DNA of 49,174 nucleotides, from the NCBI GenBank assembly GCA_900553815.1, contig USEY01000016.1, forward strand, positions 1-49,174, given 5' to 3'. Source of the stretch: an uncultured Bacteroides sp. (GTDB lineage Bacteria; Bacteroidota; Bacteroidia; Bacteroidales; Bacteroidaceae). This document shows positions 19,736 through 28,301 of this stretch, piece after piece (position 1 is the first letter of the stretch; the number at the start of each line of letters is the position of its first letter). The notes beneath the pieces were generated by a model. That model saw only the letters and a program-made list of their open reading frames with translations, did not search any database and was not told the origin of the DNA. The position numbers were made by a program, and so were the translations under genes.

Positions 19736-21877
19736 ATGGCAACATTACAAAACATTCGGTCTAAAGGACCCCTATTGGTGATTGTAATTGGTTTGGCGCT
19801 ATTTGCTTTCATTGCAGGTGATGCTTGGAAAGTGATGCAGCCTCATCAATCACATGACGTCGGTGAAGTGAACGGAGAGAGTCTTTCTGCTCAAGAGTAT
19901 CAGGCAATGGTAGAAGAATACACAGAAGTGATTAAGTTCTCAAGAGGTGTAGCTGCATTGACTGACGAGCAGACAAATCAGATTAAAGATGAAGTATGGC
20001 GTACATACGTAAACAATAAGCTGGTTGAAGCTGAAGCTGAAAAACTTGGTTTGAAAGTGACAAACGCTGAAATCCAAGCAATCATTAATGAAGGTTCACA
20101 CATGTTGCTTCAGCAAACTCCGTTCCGCAATCCTCAGACCGGAGCTTTTGACAAGGATATGCTGAAGAAATTCCTGGTTGAGTATTCTAATCTGAATCGT
20201 GCTCAGATGCCTGCTCAGTATCTCGAATACTACGATTCGATGTACAAATTCTGGTCTTTCCTGGAAAAGACACTTATCCAAACTCGTCTGCAAGAAAAAT
20301 ACCAGGCTTTGATTGCAAAGTCATTGCTGGCAAACCCTGTAGAAGCTCAGGACGCTTTTGATGCTCGTGTTAACCAGGCTGACCTTTTGCTGGCTGCCGT
20401 ACCTTATTCTTCAATTGTTGATTCTACGCTGACTGTATCTGATTCTGATTTGCAAGCAGCTTACGACAAGAAGAAAGAGCAGTTCAGACAATTTGTTGAA
20501 ACACGTAACATTCAGTATATCGATGTTCAGGTAACTGCAAGCGAAGAGGATAAGGCTGCTCTCCAGAAAGAAATGCAGGAATATACTTCACAGCTGGCTA
20601 GCGAAACTGAGGACTATACGACTTTCATTAGTTCTACAGGTTCTGACTATCCTTATGTTGATTTGTATTATACTAAAAAGTCATTGCCTTCTGATGTTGT
20701 AGCTCGTTTGGATTCAGTTTCAGTAGGTGATGTGTTTGGTCCTTACTATAATGTGGCAGACAACACTTTGAATTCATTCAAAAAACTGGCTACTGCTTCA
20801 TTGGCCGATTCAATCGAATATCGCCAGATTCAAGTTATGGCTGAAACTCCTGAGAAGACCAAAACATTGGCAGACAGCATTTACAATGCTATCAAGGGAG
20901 GTGCAGACTTTGCTGAACTTGCAAAGAAATATGGTCAGACTGGTAATAAGGAATGGATAACTTCTGCCAACTATGAAGGTGCACAGATTGAAGGTGATAA
21001 TCTGAAATATATCGCAGCTGTAACATCTCTTGCAAAAAATGAATTGACAAACTTGGCTCTGACTCAAGCTAACGTTATTCTTGAGGTAACTGACAAGAAG
21101 GCTGTTACTGATAAGTATAAGGTAGCTGTTGTAAAGCGTCCTGTTGAATTCAGCAAGGAAACTTACAATAAGGCTTACAATGAATTCAGCCAATTCATTG
21201 CTGCCAACAATACGCTTGAGAAGATGATGGCAAACGCTGAAGATGCCGGTTACAGACTTTATCCCAGAACGGATTTGTCGAGCGCAGAACACACAATTGG
21301 TGGTATCCGTGGAACAAAGGATGCTTTGAAGTGGGTGTTCTCTGCCAAGGTAGGCGAAGTTTCAGGTCTGTATGAATGTGGCGAAAGCGACCACATGATG
21401 GTTGTTGGCCTGTCTGCTATTATTCCTGAAGGATACCGCCCGTTGGCTTTGGTGAAGGACCAATTGCGTCGTGAGGTTTTGCGTGATAAGAAAGCGGAAA
21501 AGATTATGGCTGACATGAAAGCAGCTAATGCTACAACTTTCGAACAGTATAAAGGATTGGCCAATGCAGTTAGCGACTCAATCAAGCACGTAACATTCTC
21601 TGCTCCTGCCTATGTATCAGTATTGCGTAGCAGCGAACCCAGCATCAGTGCTTATGCATCAGTGGGTGAGCCCAACCAGTTGAGTGCTCCTATCAAGGGT
21701 GAAGGCGGTGTTTATGTATTGCAGACTTACGCCAAGGAAAAACTGGATGAGAAGTTTGACGAAGCTGCTGAAAAGACAACACTTGAAAACATGTATACTC
21801 GTATGGCCGGTAGTCAATACATCAATGATTTGTATTTGAAGGCTGATGTAAAGGATACACGTTATCTGTTCTTCTAA
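19736..21877 (+). CDS. ppiD: PpiD/SurA-like periplasmic peptidyl-prolyl isomerase
   Basis: 713 aa. An N-terminal signal anchor (LLVIVIGLALFAFIAGDAW) is followed by a SurA-N-type helical domain (VGEVNGESLSAQEYQAMVEEYTEV and onward) and a parvulin rotamase domain near 350-440 (EYRQIQVMAETPEKTKTLADSIYNAIKGGADFAELAKKYG). A second degenerate rotamase-like part follows. Members chaperone outer-membrane proteins emerging from Sec. Rich in Ala, Glu and Lys. It closes the coaX-lptC cluster and is followed by a strong terminator. Confidence 0.9.
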   Translation: MATLQNIRSKGPLLVIVIGLALFAFIAGDAWKVMQPHQSHDVGEVNGESLSAQEYQAMVEEYTEVIKFSRGVAALTDEQTNQIKDEVWRTYVNNKLVEAEAEKLGLKVTNAEIQAIINEGSHMLLQQTPFRNPQTGAFDKDMLKKFLVEYSNLNRAQMPAQYLEYYDSMYKFWSFLEKTLIQTRLQEKYQALIAKSLLANPVEAQDAFDARVNQADLLLAAVPYSSIVDSTLTVSDSDLQAAYDKKKEQFRQFVETRNIQYIDVQVTASEEDKAALQKEMQEYTSQLASETEDYTTFISSTGSDYPYVDLYYTKKSLPSDVVARLDSVSVGDVFGPYYNVADNTLNSFKKLATASLADSIEYRQIQVMAETPEKTKTLADSIYNAIKGGADFAELAKKYGQTGNKEWITSANYEGAQIEGDNLKYIAAVTSLAKNELTNLALTQANVILEVTDKKAVTDKYKVAVVKRPVEFSKETYNKAYNEFSQFIAANNTLEKMMANAEDAGYRLYPRTDLSSAEHTIGGIRGTKDALKWVFSAKVGEVSGLYECGESDHMMVVGLSAIIPEGYRPLALVKDQLRREVLRDKKAEKIMADMKAANATTFEQYKGLANAVSDSIKHVTFSAPAYVSVLRSSEPSISAYASVGEPNQLSAPIKGEGGVYVLQTYAKEKLDEKFDEAAEKTTLENMYTRMAGSQYINDLYLKADVKDTRYLFF

Positions 21878-21986
21878 ATAGTTGAAGTTAATAAGGTTCT
21901 TAGCCGTTGAACATTTGGCTATGATAAATGTTATGCGGTGAATTATGAATTGGCTATATAAATAATTTACTATTCAGAATATGTTT

Positions 21987-22023
21987 GCGGGGTGAATCAC
22001 TAAGATTTGCCCCGCTTTTTTTA
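21987..22023 (+). terminator. Rho-independent terminator after ppiD
   Basis: Stem GCGGGG (21987-21992) with CCCCGC (22010-22015), 17-base loop, then an uninterrupted T-run. It closes the coaX-to-ppiD cluster. Confidence 0.85.
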
Positions 22024-22093
22024 TTTGTTTGGCATAACTGAAGTTTACTGAATATTTCGTGTAGTTGCATACATGAAGTATTGTAAGCATGAT

Positions 22094-22181
22094 AGCAGTG
22101 GACTGCCAATGTGATAGCGGTGGACTACTAATGCGATAGTAGTGCACTGCTAGCAGACAAGTAGTCCACTGCTATCATTTA
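22094..22181. repeat. Dyad tandem array, 22-bp period (array 3)
   Basis: Four units of exactly 22 bp in the layout 6+2+6+8. Arms are AGCAGT/ACTGCC, AGCGGT/ACTACT, AGTAGT/ACTGCT and AGTAGT/ACTGCT, with linkers GG, GG, GC and CC and spacers AATGTGAT, AATGCGAT, AGCAGACA and ATCATTTA. Same arms and dimensions as array 2, 8 kb away. It lies between the ppiD terminator and the rlmN promoter. Confidence 0.88.
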
Positions 22182-22224
22182 CACTTACTGCTGCATCGGC
22201 TTGTGAATGCGGCTGCGTTGACCT

Positions 22225-22262
22225 ACAGATACGGCTGCGTGAGTTAATGCAGCCGTATCTGT
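22225..22262. repeat. Perfect 14-bp inverted repeat
   Basis: ACAGATACGGCTGC (22225-22238) pairs fully with GCAGCCGTATCTGT (22249-22262) around 10 bases. A partial direct copy, ATGCGGCTGCGT, begins 22 bases before ATACGGCTGCGT (22207 and 22229), the same step as the neighbouring array. The 12-mer AGCCGTATCTGT recurs at 37599-37610 beside array 4. There is no T-run, so a terminator role is weak. Confidence 0.75.
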
Positions 22263-22467
22263 TTATGTAAAGTACCTGATTGGCATGCTAAAGTCCGTAG
22301 TTAGCAAGCTCAAATCCTTGTTTGACAGTAACGATATAGGTAAGTGCAAGATACTTACGATGCTAACTCGTAGTTGTTGTGATTCTCGTCCTGTATTTGA
22401 ACGGGAACTATATGAAAGAAGGGTAGAAATTCTTCTTTTCACCGAACTTGATTCTTTTTTCATCAGT

Positions 22468-22532
22468 TGAAGTTTCACACCTTCACGGTAGAATATAAAT
22501 TAATGATATATAGATGGATACGGTGAAAGATT
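22468..22532. repeat. Second copy of the TGAAGTTTCAC/TACGGTGAAAGATT module
   Basis: TGAAGTTTCAC at 22468-22478 and TACGGTGAAAGATT at 22519-22532, in the same order and nearly the same spacing as at 13893-13962. The sequence between is not conserved, and a weaker TTCAC-rich right side follows. Confidence 0.65.
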
Positions 22533-23005
22533 TACATCAGATTGCATTCACACCCTGTTTCCAGATCCTTCACAATGATTATCCTGCATTTAATTCTTCA
22601 CCTTTATCTTTCACCAAAATCTGCTTATTTTCAGTGCTTAATGGTGAAACTTCACTTGGATAACCTTTTTCCCTTCGTGAAACTTCATTCTCTTTCGCTC
22701 TTTGCGAAACCTCTTGCAATCCATGACAGAGGTTTTCAGATTTCTATCTTCAGACGTCCATGCAGAACATGTTTTGGCATTACTATAGTTCGTCTGTAGT
22801 TTCGTATTGTAGATTCAGAACCTTGTCATAAAAGCTTCTTGGATAGTTCAGATTGCTGTTATACCTGTACGAAAGCAATATATTACTGACAGATAGTTTT
22901 TTGAGCAGGTAGCCTGTCTTTGTGTGGGCAAAGTAGGGTGAAGTTTGTTCTTTGTGTATGTTGATTGAACTTTTAGTATGGAAATCTGATTTTTTGTAAG
23001 AGAGA

Positions 23006-23036
23006 TTGTCGGTATGCTACTTTATTTTTACCTTTG
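23006..23036 (+). promoter_or_regulatory. rlmN operon promoter
   Basis: -33 TTG (23006-23008), exactly 20 bases, then -7 TACCTTTG (23029-23036). The leader would be about 90 bases. Confidence 0.75.
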
Positions 23037-23132
23037 TATATTCTAGCTGATTCCGGCATTGACAGTTTGATGAACATGGTCAGAATGTGGTTTATCAGCG
23101 TATAGGATGTTGGCACATAATATTTAAAGAAA

Positions 23133-24173
23133 ATGCAAAAAATACCTCTTTTAGGACAGACACTTGCTGAATTGCAGGAGACAGTGACTCGACTGGGAAT
23201 GCCTAAATTTTCAGCGCGACAGATAGCTTCATGGCTCTATGACAAGAAGGTGACCTCTATAGATGAGATGACCAATCTGTCACTCAATCATAGAAAGTTG
23301 CTGGGAGAACTTTACGAAGTAGGTGCTGCGGCTCCTGTAGATGCCATGCGGTCGGTGGATGGTACTGTAAAGTATTTGTACAAGGTGGGTGATGCCCATT
23401 ATGTAGAGGCTGTATTTATTCCGGAAGAAGACCGGGCAACGTTGTGTGTGTCTTCTCAGGTGGGCTGTAAGATGAATTGCAAGTTTTGCATGACAGGTAA
23501 ACAGGGATTTACTGCCAACTTGACTGCCGGTCAGATAATCAATCAGATAAACTCCTTGCCCGAATGTTCCCGATTGACCAATGTGGTGATGATGGGTATG
23601 GGCGAACCTCTTGACAATGTGGACGAAGTGTTGAAGGCTCTCGATATCATGACAGCTCCTTATGGATATGGCTGGAGTCCTAAGCGTGTAACGCTTTCAT
23701 CTGTAGGGTTGCGCAAAGGTTTGCAGCGTTTTATTGAGGAGTCTGATTGTCATCTGGCTATCAGCCTCCATTCTCCGGTGCCAGTCTTGCGTCGGGAATT
23801 GATGCCTGCCGAGCGTGCTTTTTCCATTACCGAGATTGTAGATTTGTTGCGTCGGTACGATTTCAGCAAGCAACGTCGTCTATCCTTTGAGTATATCATC
23901 TTCAAAGGAGTTAATGATTCGTTGACTTATGCCAAAGAATTATTGAAACTTTTGCGCGGACTTGATTGTCGCATCAATCTGATACGCTTTCATGCCATTC
24001 CAGGAGTAGATTTGCAAGGGGCAGATATGGAGACTATGACCAAGTTTCGCGATTATCTTACTTCTCATGGTCTGTTTACGACCATCCGTGCTTCTCGTGG
24101 TGAGGATATTTTTGCCGCATGTGGTATGCTGTCTACCGCCAAACAGGAAGAGAATAAGCAGGAATTAATATAA
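23133..24173 (+). CDS. rlmN: 23S rRNA (adenine-2503-C2) methyltransferase RlmN
   Basis: Radical SAM enzyme that methylates A2503 of 23S rRNA, and A37 of some tRNAs. 346 aa, normal length. The 4Fe-4S motif is C112-K-M-N-C116-K-F-C119. Other blocks are VVMMGMGEPLDN near 151, RVTLSSVGL near 187, and the second catalytic Cys in FAACGMLS near residue 333. Cfr-type proteins also fit this family, but the length, the N-terminal helical domain and the absence of Cfr-like features favour RlmN. Opens a plus-strand series ending in secG. Confidence 0.95.
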   Translation: MQKIPLLGQTLAELQETVTRLGMPKFSARQIASWLYDKKVTSIDEMTNLSLNHRKLLGELYEVGAAAPVDAMRSVDGTVKYLYKVGDAHYVEAVFIPEEDRATLCVSSQVGCKMNCKFCMTGKQGFTANLTAGQIINQINSLPECSRLTNVVMMGMGEPLDNVDEVLKALDIMTAPYGYGWSPKRVTLSSVGLRKGLQRFIEESDCHLAISLHSPVPVLRRELMPAERAFSITEIVDLLRRYDFSKQRRLSFEYIIFKGVNDSLTYAKELLKLLRGLDCRINLIRFHAIPGVDLQGADMETMTKFRDYLTSHGLFTTIRASRGEDIFAACGMLSTAKQEENKQELI

Positions 24174-24212
24174 ATTATTAGCTATCGGCATGGATGATAT
24201 GTCCATTCTTTG

Positions 24213-24220
24213 TAGCTTTG
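24213..24220 (+). promoter_or_regulatory. Possible -7 element for the DUF4837 gene
   Basis: TAGCTTTG matches TAnnTTTG and lies 22 bases before the start codon; no -33 TTG at the usual distance. Confidence 0.45.
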
Positions 24221-24242
24221 TGGAATAAAAAAAAATAAGGAT

Positions 24243-25301
24243 ATGAAAAGGTTTTTGTCTTCTTTGGGACTTGTCGTTTTGCTGATGACGGTTCTTACTG
24301 CATGTGGAAAGGGAAAGAAAGGTATGCTGACACCAACTTCCAGCGGACGTGCATACGAGATATTGGTAGTGATAGACCAGGGTGTGTGGGAGCGTCCTGC
24401 CGGTCGTGCACTTTATGATGTGCTTGATTCGGACGTGCCGGGCCTGCCTCAATCTGAACGTTCTTTCCGAATAATGTTTACCGATCCGTCAAACTATGAT
24501 TCTACGCTGAAGCTGATTCGCAACATCATCATAGCTGACATCAGTGATATCTATACACAGCCTAAATTGAAGTACGCTAAGGATGTTTATGCTTATCCGC
24601 AGTCTATCCTTACTATTCAGGCACCTGATGAAGCTTCGTTCCAGGACTATGTGACTAAGAACAAGCAGGTCATCATTGATTTCTTTACCCGTGCGGAAAT
24701 GAACAGACAGATTACGCTGCTTGAAGCCAAGCATAGCGATTATGTACTGAATGCAGTGAAAGAGATGTTTGGGTGTGAAGTTTGGGTACCGGGCGAGTTG
24801 ACTGCTTCGAAGAAAGGCGAGAACTTCTTCTGGGCTGGTACCAATGCAGCTACAGGCGACCAGAATTTTGTCATTTATTCCTATCCTTATAAAGACAAGA
24901 ATACTTTTACTAAAGAATATTTTATACACAAGCGTGACTCTGTGATGAAAATCAACATACCGGGTGCACGCGAGGGAATGTATATGGAGACCGATTCGCT
25001 GATGACCGATTCACGTGCTATTTCCGTGCAAGACAAATATGCACTTGAAGTGCGTGGCTTATGGCGGGTGAAAGGTGATTTTATGGGTGGTCCGTTTGTG
25101 TCACATGTTCGCCTTGACGAGGTTAATCAGCGTGTGATTGTGGCTGAGATATTTATTTATTCTCCTGATAAAATGAAACGCAACCTTGTACGCCAGATGG
25201 AGGCTTCGCTCTATACATTGCGTTTGCCCGGCAATCTGCTGGAAGACAAATTGGCAAAAGATGCAGAACAGCAGGAGGAGAAAACGGATTCTGTAAACTA
25301 A
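24243..25301 (+). CDS. DUF4837 lipoprotein
   Basis: 352 aa with a lipoprotein signal peptide (LLMTVLTAC, Cys near residue 21). The block SSGRAYEILVVIDQGVWERPAGRALYDVLDSDVPGLPQSE followed by FRIMFTDPSNYDSTLKLIRNIIIADI matches the DUF4837 family of Bacteroidota. Function unknown; predicted to face the periplasm. It precedes pdxA by 23 bases and is likely cotranscribed with it, though the two need not share a role. Confidence 0.82.
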   Translation: MKRFLSSLGLVVLLMTVLTACGKGKKGMLTPTSSGRAYEILVVIDQGVWERPAGRALYDVLDSDVPGLPQSERSFRIMFTDPSNYDSTLKLIRNIIIADISDIYTQPKLKYAKDVYAYPQSILTIQAPDEASFQDYVTKNKQVIIDFFTRAEMNRQITLLEAKHSDYVLNAVKEMFGCEVWVPGELTASKKGENFFWAGTNAATGDQNFVIYSYPYKDKNTFTKEYFIHKRDSVMKINIPGAREGMYMETDSLMTDSRAISVQDKYALEVRGLWRVKGDFMGGPFVSHVRLDEVNQRVIVAEIFIYSPDKMKRNLVRQMEASLYTLRLPGNLLEDKLAKDAEQQEEKTDSVN

Positions 25302-25324
25302 CGACATATACTATAAGAAAAAAT

Positions 25325-26425
25325 ATGGATAATAATAGAAAAGTTAGGGTAGGTATTACTCAAGGCGACATAAACGGAGTCGGTTATGAGGTTATATTGA
25401 AGACTTTCTCCGACCCGACGATGCTGGAACTTTGTACACCTGTGATTTATGGTTCGCCCAAGGTGGCAGCCTATCACCGCAAGGCGCTGGAACTGGCTAC
25501 TAATTTCTCTATAATATCTTCGGCTGCAGAAGCGGAGGAGAATAAACTCAGTATCATTAATTGTACGGACGATGAAGCAAAGGTTGAGTTTGGAAAAGCT
25601 GATGCGGAATCGGGTAAGGCAGCTTTTATGGCATTGGAGAAGGCCATGGAAGAATATAAGGCCGGATTGATAGATGTGATTGTTACGGCGCCTATCAACA
25701 AACATACCATTCAGTCCGAAGATTTTGCATTTCCAGGACATACGGAGTATATCGAACAGAAGTTGGGCGATGGTGCAAAAGCTCTGATGATTCTGATGAA
25801 GAACGATTTCAGGGTAGCTCTGGTAACAGGGCATGTGCCTGTGAGCCGCATAGCTTCTTCCATTACCAAGGAGTTGATTGAAGAGAAAATGACTATTTTC
25901 AATGCTTCGTTGAAGTTGGATTTTGGTATTGAAGCTCCTCGTATAGCAGTGCTGTCGCTTAATCCACATGCTGGTGACGAGGGATTGCTCGGAACTGAAG
26001 AACAGGATATCATTATCCCTGCTATCGAAGAGATGAAAGGCAAGGGAATCTTCTGTTATGGTCCTTATCCTGCTGATGGTTTCATGGGTTCCGATGCCTT
26101 TACGCATTTCGATGGTATCCTTGCCATGTATCATGACCAAGGATTGGCACCGTTCAAGGCATTGGCTATGGACGAAGGTGTAAACTTTACCGCCGGACTT
26201 CCGGTGGTGCGTACTTCGCCTGCACATGGAACGGCCTATGATATAGCCGGCAAAGGAATAGCCTCTGAAGATTCTTTCAGGCAGGCTGTTTATGTAGCTA
26301 TCGATGTCTTCCGCAACCGGCAGTTTGACAAGGCTGCCCGCTCTAATCCGTTGCGGAAACAGTATTATGAGAAACGCGATGACAGCGATAAACTGAAGCT
26401 GGATGTAGCGGAAGAAGAAGTATAA
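25325..26425 (+). CDS. pdxA: 4-hydroxythreonine-4-phosphate dehydrogenase
   Basis: Oxidises 4-phosphohydroxy-L-threonine in the DXP-dependent route to pyridoxal 5'-phosphate; cytoplasmic. 366 aa. Recognisable blocks: VGITQGDINGVGYEV at the N-terminus, TAPINKHTIQSEDFAFPGHTEYIEQ near residue 122 (metal His in GHTEY), LSLNPHAGDEGLLGTEE near 217 (second His) and MYHDQGLAPFKAL near 270 (third His). The C-terminal DDSDKLKLDVAEEEV is an acidic tail. The zinc ligands are all present, so it should be active. Confidence 0.96.
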   Translation: MDNNRKVRVGITQGDINGVGYEVILKTFSDPTMLELCTPVIYGSPKVAAYHRKALELATNFSIISSAAEAEENKLSIINCTDDEAKVEFGKADAESGKAAFMALEKAMEEYKAGLIDVIVTAPINKHTIQSEDFAFPGHTEYIEQKLGDGAKALMILMKNDFRVALVTGHVPVSRIASSITKELIEEKMTIFNASLKLDFGIEAPRIAVLSLNPHAGDEGLLGTEEQDIIIPAIEEMKGKGIFCYGPYPADGFMGSDAFTHFDGILAMYHDQGLAPFKALAMDEGVNFTAGLPVVRTSPAHGTAYDIAGKGIASEDSFRQAVYVAIDVFRNRQFDKAARSNPLRKQYYEKRDDSDKLKLDVAEEEV

Positions 26426-26449
26426 ATATACTAAACTTATAACCGATTT

Positions 26450-26483
26450 CCAGGGACAGATGGACTGTTCCTGGATATTTTTG
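26450..26483 (+). promoter_or_regulatory. Hairpin fused to a promoter before the sigma-54 activator
   Basis: CCAGGGACAG (26450-26459) pairs with CTGTTCCTGG (26465-26474), one mismatch, five-base loop, then ATATTTTTG. That stretch also contains TATTTTTG (26476-26483), an exact -7 element 15 bases before the next start codon. It could be the pdxA terminator, an operator over the -33 region of the next promoter, or both. Confidence 0.5.
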
Positions 26484-26498
26484 ATGAGGGAGTTTCTT

Positions 26499-27764
26499 AT
26501 GACAAGGGCGGAAATACAACAGGTGAAACTGCGTTTTGGCATTATTGGAAACAATGAAGGGTTGACACGTGCCATTGATATAGCTATTCAGGTTGCGCCG
26601 ACTGATTTGTCGGTACTTATTACAGGTGAGAGTGGTGTCGGAAAGGAAAGCTTTCCGCAGATTATTCATCAGTATAGCAGGCGTAAACATGGGCAATATA
26701 TAGCGGTCAACTGTGGTGCTATTCCCGAGGGTACCATTGATTCGGAGTTGTTTGGTCATGAAAAGGGTGCCTTTACAGGAGCTATTGGCGAACGTAAGGG
26801 CTATTTTGGTGAAGCCGATGGCGGTACTATTTTCCTTGACGAGGTTGGCGAATTGCCGTTGCCTACTCAGGCGCGTTTATTGCGTGTACTCGAAACGGGT
26901 GAGTTTATCAAGGTCGGCTCGTCTAAGGTAGAAAAGACCAATGTACGTATTGTTGCAGCTACCAACGTCAATCTGGCGCAGGCCATTGCCGAAGGTCGTT
27001 TCCGTGAGGATTTGTTCTATCGTTTGAATACAGTGCCCATTCAGGTCCCTCCTTTGCGCGAGCGTGGAGAAGATGCGGCTTTACTTTTCCGTAAGTTCGC
27101 ATCCGATTTTGCAGAGAAATATAAAATGCCTGCCATTCAGTTGACTGAAGATGCCAAACAGGTATTACTGGCTTATTCGTGGCCGGGAAATGTTAGGCAA
27201 TTGAAGAATATAACCGAGCAAATATCCATTATAGAAACCAATCGGGAGATTACAGGCAGTATTTTGAAAGGATATTTGCCTGCTCAGACCAACAACCAAC
27301 GTTTGCCTGCTTTGTTCGACGATGGACGGAGTGGGGGAAAGAAGTTCGGCAGTGAGCGTGAGATTCTTTATCAGGTACTGTTTGATTTGCGCCAGGATGT
27401 GACGGAACTTAAGAAACTCGTACACGATATTATGGCTGAACGTGCTTCAGGTGGTGTTAATACGACTGCTGTGGCCACGCCTCATACTTATTATACAGCC
27501 GAGTCTCAGGTGGTTCAGAATCCCGTATCAACGGTTCCTACTATTTTGCACCCCGCTACCGTAAAACCGGTGCATGAGGTAGACGATGATATACAGGATA
27601 CGGCTGAGTATGTGGAAGAGTCTTTGTCGCTCGACGATGTAGAGAAAGAAATGATACGTAAGGCGCTCGAAAAACATCATGGACGCCGCAAAAGCGCTGC
27701 TCAGGACTTGAACATTTCGGAGCGCACTTTATATAGAAAAATAAAAGAATATGGGTTGGATTAA
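26499..27764 (+). CDS. Sigma-54-dependent transcriptional activator without a sensor domain
   Basis: 421 aa. AAA+ domain starts almost at once: Walker A GESGVGKESF near 45, the sigma-54-contacting loop GAFTGA near 90, Walker B GGTIFLDEVGELPL near 110, and REDLFYRLNTVPIQVPPLRERGEDAALLFRKF near 170-200. The C-terminus has a Fis-type helix-turn-helix (EKEMIRKALEKHHGRRKSAAQDLNISERTLYRKIKEYGL). Between them is a low-complexity linker of about 100 residues. There is no receiver, GAF or PAS domain, so input must come from another protein or from concentration. Start chosen at ATG 26499; two ATGs further upstream overlap the promoter. It overlaps lptE by 14 bases. Confidence 0.92.
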   Translation: MTRAEIQQVKLRFGIIGNNEGLTRAIDIAIQVAPTDLSVLITGESGVGKESFPQIIHQYSRRKHGQYIAVNCGAIPEGTIDSELFGHEKGAFTGAIGERKGYFGEADGGTIFLDEVGELPLPTQARLLRVLETGEFIKVGSSKVEKTNVRIVAATNVNLAQAIAEGRFREDLFYRLNTVPIQVPPLRERGEDAALLFRKFASDFAEKYKMPAIQLTEDAKQVLLAYSWPGNVRQLKNITEQISIIETNREITGSILKGYLPAQTNNQRLPALFDDGRSGGKKFGSEREILYQVLFDLRQDVTELKKLVHDIMAERASGGVNTTAVATPHTYYTAESQVVQNPVSTVPTILHPATVKPVHEVDDDIQDTAEYVEESLSLDDVEKEMIRKALEKHHGRRKSAAQDLNISERTLYRKIKEYGLD

Positions 27765-28278
27765 GAAAACTGCATGGATAGTTTTACCGCTTGCGGTATG
27801 TGTTGCAATGTTGTATGGTTGTCGCATTCAGATAGGCTTGGCTCCTATCACGTCGATTGATTATAACAAGGTGAAGAGTATTTCGATATCAGAATTTCCC
27901 AATAGAGCAGAATATGTTTACGCTCCTCTGGCCATCGAATTTAATCAGACGTTGCGCGATATGTTCGTCCAGCAAACTCGTTTGCAAGTGCTTGACAGTG
28001 GGGGCGACTTGGATATTACGGGCGAAATAACCGGTTACAACCAATATAACGAGGCGGTTGATGCTACCGGATATGCTTCAAGTGTGAAAGTGACTTTGAC
28101 GGTAAACGTGCGCTATACCAATAATACCAATCATGAAGAGGATTTTGAGCAGCAGTTTTCTGCTTTCCAGACTTATGAGTCCAATCAGTTGCTTACCGAT
28201 GTTCAGGATGAGTTGATAACATTGATGGTGAAAGACATAACAGAGCAGATATTTAATGCTACTGTTGCCAACTGGTAA
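27751..28278 (+). CDS. lptE: LPS assembly lipoprotein LptE
   Basis: 175 aa with a signal peptide and lipobox-like LYGC (Cys near residue 24). The body, SISISEFPNRAEYVYAPLAIEFNQTLRDMFVQQTRLQVLDSGGDLDITGEITGYN, is characteristic of the LptE family of Bacteroidota. It plugs the LptD barrel and helps insert LPS in the outer membrane. The start lies within the final codons of the sigma-54 activator, implying translational coupling. LptC is encoded 10 kb away. Confidence 0.88.
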   Translation: MGWIKKTAWIVLPLAVCVAMLYGCRIQIGLAPITSIDYNKVKSISISEFPNRAEYVYAPLAIEFNQTLRDMFVQQTRLQVLDSGGDLDITGEITGYNQYNEAVDATGYASSVKVTLTVNVRYTNNTNHEEDFEQQFSAFQTYESNQLLTDVQDELITLMVKDITEQIFNATVANW

Positions 28279-28301
28279 AAGGGAGGGAGGAAATATCTAT
28301 T

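Larger units (their letters stand above)
21878..23132. other. 1.25-kb gene-free space between ppiD and rlmN
   Basis: No open frame here looks like a gene. It contains the ppiD terminator, the 22-bp dyad array (22094-22181), a hairpin with 14-bp perfect arms (22225-22262), the TGAAGTTTCAC/TACGGTGAAAGATT module (22468-22532), a GTGAAACTTCAC palindrome (22644-22655) and the rlmN promoter (23006-23036). About 22700-23000 shows nothing I can name. Confidence 0.7.

Noticed and set aside
22225..22262. Terminator for ppiD
   Set aside because: No T-run, and a much better terminator lies at 21987-22023.
22263..22799. Short open frames in the large ppiD-rlmN space
   Set aside because: Less than 90 residues, no start context, no family match, and they cross the repeated module.
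23100..23125. Sigma-54 promoter before rlmN (TTGGCAC)
   Set aside because: The second half (TTGC) is missing at the needed distance; a standard Bacteroides promoter lies just upstream.
25298..26575. 425-residue minus frame opposite pdxA
   Set aside because: Antisense to pdxA, with a low-complexity His/Ser/Cys-rich product typical of shadows.
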